From positions 1 to 64,000 of the forward strand of contig NZ_JAODNK010000022.1 of NCBI RefSeq assembly GCF_025465275.1: DNA of 64,000 bases, in the 5' to 3' direction. Each line of letters begins with the position of its first letter. Within the stretch, counting starts at the first letter, position 1. Position numbers and translations under genes: made by a program. Origin of the DNA: Nocardia sp. GTDB lineage: Bacteria; Actinomycetota; Actinomycetes; Mycobacteriales; Mycobacteriaceae. Positions 60,493-64,000 of the stretch are shown piece after piece. The notes beneath the pieces are model-generated. The model saw only the letters and a program-made list of their open reading frames with translations. It did not search any database and had not been told where the DNA came from.

Positions 60493-62724
60493 ATGTCCAC
60501 CGACACCGATTCACCACCAGGCGGTAACGACGCGCCGCTCCGCAGCGGTGCGGACCGCTGGTCTGTCACCCTGCTGCGCCATGATTTGCCCGCTTCCATA
60601 GTCGTATTTCTTGTTGCACTGCCGCTATCTCTCGGCATTGCGGTCGCCTCCGGCGCGCCCATTGCGGCCGGCCTGATCGCCGCTGTGGTCGGTGGCGTGG
60701 TGGTCGGACTGCTCGGCGGCTCCCCGCTGCAGGTCAGCGGGCCGGCCGCGGGACTGACCGTGGTGGTCGCGGAGACCATCAACCAATTCGGCTGGCGCAC
60801 CGCCTGTTTCATTACCGCCGCAGCCGGTCTGCTGCAGATCATGTTCGGCCTCAGCCGCATTGCCCGCGCCGCACTGGCCATCGCACCTGTGGTGGTGCAT
60901 GCCATGCTCGCCGGTATCGGTATCACCATCGCGCTGCAGCAGCTGCATGTGCTGCTCGGAGGGTCATCGCGCAGCAGCGCCTGGAAGAACCTGACCGAGA
61001 TGCCGGACGAGTTGCTCTCGCTGCACGGCGACGACTTCTTCATCGGCGCCGTCGTCATTGCCATCATGCTGGGGTGGAAGTACGCGCCCGGACGCCTGCG
61101 GGTGCTGCCCGGACCGTTGGTTGCGGTCGCCATCGGCACGGGGCTGTCGCTGATACTGCCCGGCAATGTGGAACGAATCGTGTTGAGCGGCTCGCTCTTC
61201 GATGCCATCGGCCTGCCGGAGATCCCGTCCGGTGGCTGGGGTGCGGTGGCCCTTGCGGTATTGACGATCGCGTTGATCGCCAGCGTCGAAAGCCTGCTGT
61301 CGGCGGTCGCCGTCGACAAGATGCATACCGGCCCGCGCACCAATTTCGACAAGGAATTGATGGCGCAGGGTGCTGCCAATGTGACCTCCGGTCTGCTCGG
61401 CGGCCTGCCGGTCACCGGCGTGATCGTGCGCAGCGCCACCAATGTGCAGGCGGGTGGCCGCACGCGTGCTTCGGCCTTCCTGCACGGCATTTGGATCCTG
61501 GTGTTCTCGGTGGCGCTGGTCTCGGTGGTGCAGCAGATTCCCAAATCGGCGCTGGCCGGACTGCTCATCGTGGTCGGCATCCAATTGGTGAAGCTGGCGC
61601 ATATCCGGCTCGCCCATCGCACCGGCGACCTGATGATCTACCTCGTCACCGTGGTGGCCGTGGTGTTCTTGAACCTGCTGGAGGGCGTGCTCATCGGCCT
61701 GCTGCTGGCCTTCGCGCTGCTGCTCTGGCGTGTGGTCCGGGTTTCGGTGTCGGCGACTCCGGTGACGGGTACGGACCGCTGGCTGATCAGCATCGACGGC
61801 ACCTGCACCTTCCTGGCGCTGCCGAAGCTGTCCGCTGAGCTGGCCAAGGTGCCTGCGGGCGCGCACGCACTGGTCGAGCTGAGTGTCGACTTCCTGGATC
61901 ACGCGGCGTACGAGGCCATTCACGATTGGGCCGCGCAGCACGAATCCCATGGCGGCCGAGTCGAATTCGTGGAACTGGGGTCGGCTCCGATGGCCGATGC
62001 CCTGACCGGACCGCCGGTGCGCGGTCAGGCCCGCGGGCTGCTGGACGGGGTGCTGCGCCCGTGGCGGGAGGACGGCAATCCCATCACCACCGGTGTGGCC
62101 GCCTATCACCGTCGTAATGCGCACGTGGTGCGTCCGCACATGGACGAACTGCGTGACGGGCAGAATCCGCACTCCCTCTTCGTGACGTGCGCGGATTCCC
62201 GCATCGTCCCCAACCTGATCACCAACACCGGACCCGGCGACCTGTTCACCGTCCGCAATGTCGGCAATCTGATTCCCCGGGACGGTCGTGACAACTCCAT
62301 CGAGGCGGCGCTGTCCTTCGCTCTGGAGGAGTTGCAGGTGGATCAGGTTGTGGTGTGCGGACATTCGGGGTGCGGGGCGATGAAGGCCCTGCTGGGGGGA
62401 GTTCCCGCCGGCCCCGGACTGGGTGACTGGCTGGCCAATGCCGATGCCAGCGTGGACCGCTGGCACCGGGGCCACCCGGTGGGCACGGCCGCCGCCGCGG
62501 CGGGCTTCGACCCCGCCGACCAGCTGGCAATGGTCAATGTCGCAGTCCAGCTGGAAACCCTGCGCGCGCACCCGGTCATCCGAAGAACCATGCAGCAGCG
62601 CGAGATCGCGGTCTCCGGGCTGTTCTTCGACATCGGGACCGCCAGAGTGCTCCAGATAACCGCAGATGATCTGTCCGAGATATCGGAGCCTGACCTATCG
62701 GCCCTGGCAGCAGTGACTCACTGA
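60493..62724 (+). CDS. SulP transporter fused to beta-carbonic anhydrase, copy 2
   Basis: 743-residue tandem paralogue of the gene at 58053, with the same order: SulP domain (DLPASIVVFLVALPLSLGIAVASGAP), STAS-like linker and carbonic anhydrase with FVTCADSRIVP and VVCGHSGCGAM. Both active sites are intact, so the pair is not one gene and one relic. ATG 60493 has GAAGGAG and an N-terminus that begins MSTDT like copy 1; the longer frame upstream is rejected. Differences concentrate in loops and in the middle linker, suggesting different conditions or anions. Confidence 0.9.
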   Translation: MSTDTDSPPGGNDAPLRSGADRWSVTLLRHDLPASIVVFLVALPLSLGIAVASGAPIAAGLIAAVVGGVVVGLLGGSPLQVSGPAAGLTVVVAETINQFGWRTACFITAAAGLLQIMFGLSRIARAALAIAPVVVHAMLAGIGITIALQQLHVLLGGSSRSSAWKNLTEMPDELLSLHGDDFFIGAVVIAIMLGWKYAPGRLRVLPGPLVAVAIGTGLSLILPGNVERIVLSGSLFDAIGLPEIPSGGWGAVALAVLTIALIASVESLLSAVAVDKMHTGPRTNFDKELMAQGAANVTSGLLGGLPVTGVIVRSATNVQAGGRTRASAFLHGIWILVFSVALVSVVQQIPKSALAGLLIVVGIQLVKLAHIRLAHRTGDLMIYLVTVVAVVFLNLLEGVLIGLLLAFALLLWRVVRVSVSATPVTGTDRWLISIDGTCTFLALPKLSAELAKVPAGAHALVELSVDFLDHAAYEAIHDWAAQHESHGGRVEFVELGSAPMADALTGPPVRGQARGLLDGVLRPWREDGNPITTGVAAYHRRNAHVVRPHMDELRDGQNPHSLFVTCADSRIVPNLITNTGPGDLFTVRNVGNLIPRDGRDNSIEAALSFALEELQVDQVVVCGHSGCGAMKALLGGVPAGPGLGDWLANADASVDRWHRGHPVGTAAAAAGFDPADQLAMVNVAVQLETLRAHPVIRRTMQQREIAVSGLFFDIGTARVLQITADDLSEISEPDLSALAAVTH

Positions 62725-62740
62725 CCGCTTCACCCTGATC

Positions 62741-62779
62741 GCAACGAGCCCCCGGCCACAGTGGCCGGGGGCTCGTTGC
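62741..62779. terminator. Strong bidirectional terminator hairpin
   Basis: Two perfect 19-bp arms, from GCAACGAGCC at 62741 and ending CTCGTTGC at 62779, meet around 62760. The arms include CGAGCCCCCGGCCAC and its complement. It lies between the convergent SulP-CA copy 2 and lipoprotein genes. Confidence 0.85.
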
Positions 62780-62845
62780 GGATTTGGTGCCTGGGGGCGA
62801 ATGCCGTTGTGATGGTGCGCTATTCAAGGTCTGGGCGTGAGGGGT

Positions 62846-63514
62846 TCAGGCATGCGCTTCCGCTGCTGCCTTCAGGTCCTTCAGCCAGGCTTCGAGGCCC
62901 GCCCCGAGGAATGCGGTGGAGGTGGGGACGTCGGCCTCGACCTGCGCCCCACTCCAGTTCTCTTCGGTGCGCACCAGGACGCCGCCGTCGACCTCGGTGA
63001 AGTTCCAGACGTGAACGCCATTGTCGATGTTCAGTCCGCCGCCGATCGCGGGTCCGCTCCAGCGAATGCAGCTGTCGGGCTGCATGTTCTGGACGGTGGA
63101 GGTGATGACGAGGGTGGTGGCCGGGGTCGTGGCGGTGGCGGGCACCGGAGTTGTCCACCGGAACTGCGAGCCCGGCTGCAACGGTCCCTGGTCCAGGCGC
63201 TTATTGCTTTCGACCGGCTGCTGCCACGACGGCCAGTGTTCGACATCCGTTTGCAGATTCCAGATGGTGCTCAGCGGCGCCTTGATCAAGGCCTCGGTCC
63301 GGTAGTGGATCGGGGCCTTGCTGTCGATACCGGATCCGCCGCAGGTCAGCGCGGCGGGGGCGGCGTTCGCCGTGGTGTGGCTCGGCTCGCTGCCGGCGGA
63401 ATCTTTGCTGTCGGTGCCGCACGCGGTGGTGGTCAGCGTGACCGCGGCCGCCAGCGGGATCAGGAACAGGGCAGTGCGGGCACCGGACCGGCGGCGGATG
63501 TGCGGGTGAGACAT
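62846..63514 (-). CDS. SRPBCC-domain lipoprotein
   Basis: 222-residue exported lipoprotein. After RRRSGARTALFLIPLAAAVTL the lipobox TTTACG places the lipid on Cys near residue 32, then a Ser/Ala/Thr-rich linker. From about residue 65 on, YRTEALIKAPLSTIWNLQTDVEHWPSWQQPVESNKRLDQG is a polyketide cyclase/SRPBCC (START-like) fold that binds hydrophobic ligands. ATG 63514 has GAGGAG. It is divergent from a TetR gene with paired operator-like sites between, so that regulator probably controls it. Confidence 0.82.
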   Translation of the reverse strand: MSHPHIRRRSGARTALFLIPLAAAVTLTTTACGTDSKDSAGSEPSHTTANAAPAALTCGGSGIDSKAPIHYRTEALIKAPLSTIWNLQTDVEHWPSWQQPVESNKRLDQGPLQPGSQFRWTTPVPATATTPATTLVITSTVQNMQPDSCIRWSGPAIGGGLNIDNGVHVWNFTEVDGGVLVRTEENWSGAQVEADVPTSTAFLGAGLEAWLKDLKAAAEAHA

Positions 63515-63554
63515 GATCGCTCCTCGTTCAGTTCCAACCAGTGACACTCGATTT

Positions 63555-63632
63555 ACTTAGAGGTTATAAGCGAACGGATTGGGTGTCAATCAAAAATCTG
63601 AGTGAAGATAGAGATGCTGATAGCCTCTAAGT
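63555..63632. promoter_or_regulatory. Paired 13-bp inverted operator sites in the lipoprotein-TetR spacer
   Basis: ATAACCTCTAAGT on the minus strand (63555-63567) and ATAGCCTCTAAGT on the plus strand (63620-63632) match at 12 of 13 positions and face each other across 52 bases. One lies close to the start of each divergent gene, as expected for a TetR protein that controls its own gene and its neighbour. Confidence 0.65.
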
Positions 63633-63668
63633 CATCAGTTCTGAGAGTCTGAGCAGAGGCGGTTGACG

Positions 63669-64000
63669 ATGACACCAAGCCGGACGGGTTCGCGGGAGCG
63701 CTATCGCGCCCAAGTGCGCGAGGAAGTCAAGCAGCACGCCTGGGAGCAGATCGCCACCGCAGGCGTATCAGCGTTGTCGCTCAACGCAATTGCCAAACTC
63801 GTAGGCATGAGCGGCCCCGCCCTGTACTCGTACTTCGCCAGCCGTGACGACCTGATCACCGAGCTCATCCGCGACGCCTACCGCAGCCTCGCCGACACCC
63901 TCCGGGCGAAGTTCGACGCTGGCGCCGACATATCCGTACTCGCCTACGCCGTCCGGGACTGGGCCCTGCACGACCCACAGCGCTACTTCCTCATCTACGG
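63669..64000 (+). CDS. TetR-family transcriptional regulator, cut by the window end
   Basis: First 110 residues only. The helix-turn-helix is clear: AWEQIATAGVSALSLNAIAKLVGMSGPALYSYFASRDDLITELI, residues about 25-70. The start of the ligand domain follows (LRAKFDAGADISVLAYAVRDWALHDPQRYFLIYG). The ATG at 63669 has only a weak GAGG box. Divergent from the SRPBCC lipoprotein gene with paired operator-like sites between them, so it likely represses both itself and that gene. Confidence 0.85.
   Translation, partial: MTPSRTGSRERYRAQVREEVKQHAWEQIATAGVSALSLNAIAKLVGMSGPALYSYFASRDDLITELIRDAYRSLADTLRAKFDAGADISVLAYAVRDWALHDPQRYFLIY

Noticed and set aside
60964-62571. 535-codon minus-strand frame opposite SulP-CA copy 2
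   Set aside because: His/Gln/Gly-rich mirror of a conserved gene; similar mirror frames exist opposite copy 1.

Overview
The window is high-GC actinobacterial DNA and most resembles Nocardia or a close mycolic-acid relative. The evidence is an antigen-85-type mycolyltransferase-like esterase, F420/deazaflavin-type and acyl-CoA dehydrogenase families typical of the group, SulP-carbonic anhydrase fusions of the mycobacterial kind, frequent GTG starts and dense ATGA-overlapping operons. No rRNA, tRNA, CRISPR array or insertion sequence was seen.

Layout: (1) 1-5589, acyl-CoA/lipid catabolism: the tail of an enoyl-CoA hydratase, two acyl-CoA dehydrogenases, an SDR, an FAD oxidoreductase and a CitE-like lyase. 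(2) 5769-9676, a tightly overlapping minus-strand operon of acyl-CoA ligase, acyltransferase-3, ComA-type phosphosulfolactate synthase and VOC protein. (3) 9769-21256, mostly exported hydrolases (SGNH hydrolase, GH27 alpha-galactosidase, Ag85-like esterase, secretory lipase, trypsin-like protease) around a one-module C-A-PCP-TE NRPS. (4) 21342-57327, about 36 kb and the main attraction: a largely plus-strand cluster that mixes RiPP-type genes with a second set of late UMP-pathway genes. (5) 57335-64000, a GNAT, two tandem SulP-carbonic anhydrase fusions, an SRPBCC lipoprotein and a TetR gene cut by the window end.

The 36-kb cluster carries dihydroorotase (PyrC), orotate phosphoribosyltransferase (PyrE), class 1B dihydroorotate dehydrogenase with its PyrK subunit, OMP decarboxylase (PyrF), a PRPP synthetase homologue, two further PRTase-fold proteins, a LOG-type phosphoribohydrolase and a thymidylate-kinase-like enzyme. 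Between these lie three unannotated 22-residue peptides with strong ribosome binding sites (33284, 43321, 43449). They are followed by hairpins and by RiPP-type genes: an M16 peptidase, an asparagine synthetase-PqqD fusion, a stand-alone PqqD-like leader-binding protein, an HPr-kinase-like peptide kinase, three nucleotidyltransferase-fold proteins, an ATP-grasp ligase, a diiron oxygenase, aminotransferases, a glycosyltransferase and two exporter systems. CPSase and ATCase are absent from the window, so the pathway appears to begin at carbamoyl-aspartate or dihydroorotate.

My reading, which is inference, is that the cluster makes pyrimidine nucleotides (or modified ones) on the spot and attaches nucleotidyl or phospho-sugar groups to short ribosomal peptides; the HPr-kinase and nucleotidyltransferase genes match tailoring enzymes known from lasso peptide clusters, but the lasso B2 protease is missing. 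Two transcription units share a long promoter element, and two IclR-family regulators lie inside the cluster.
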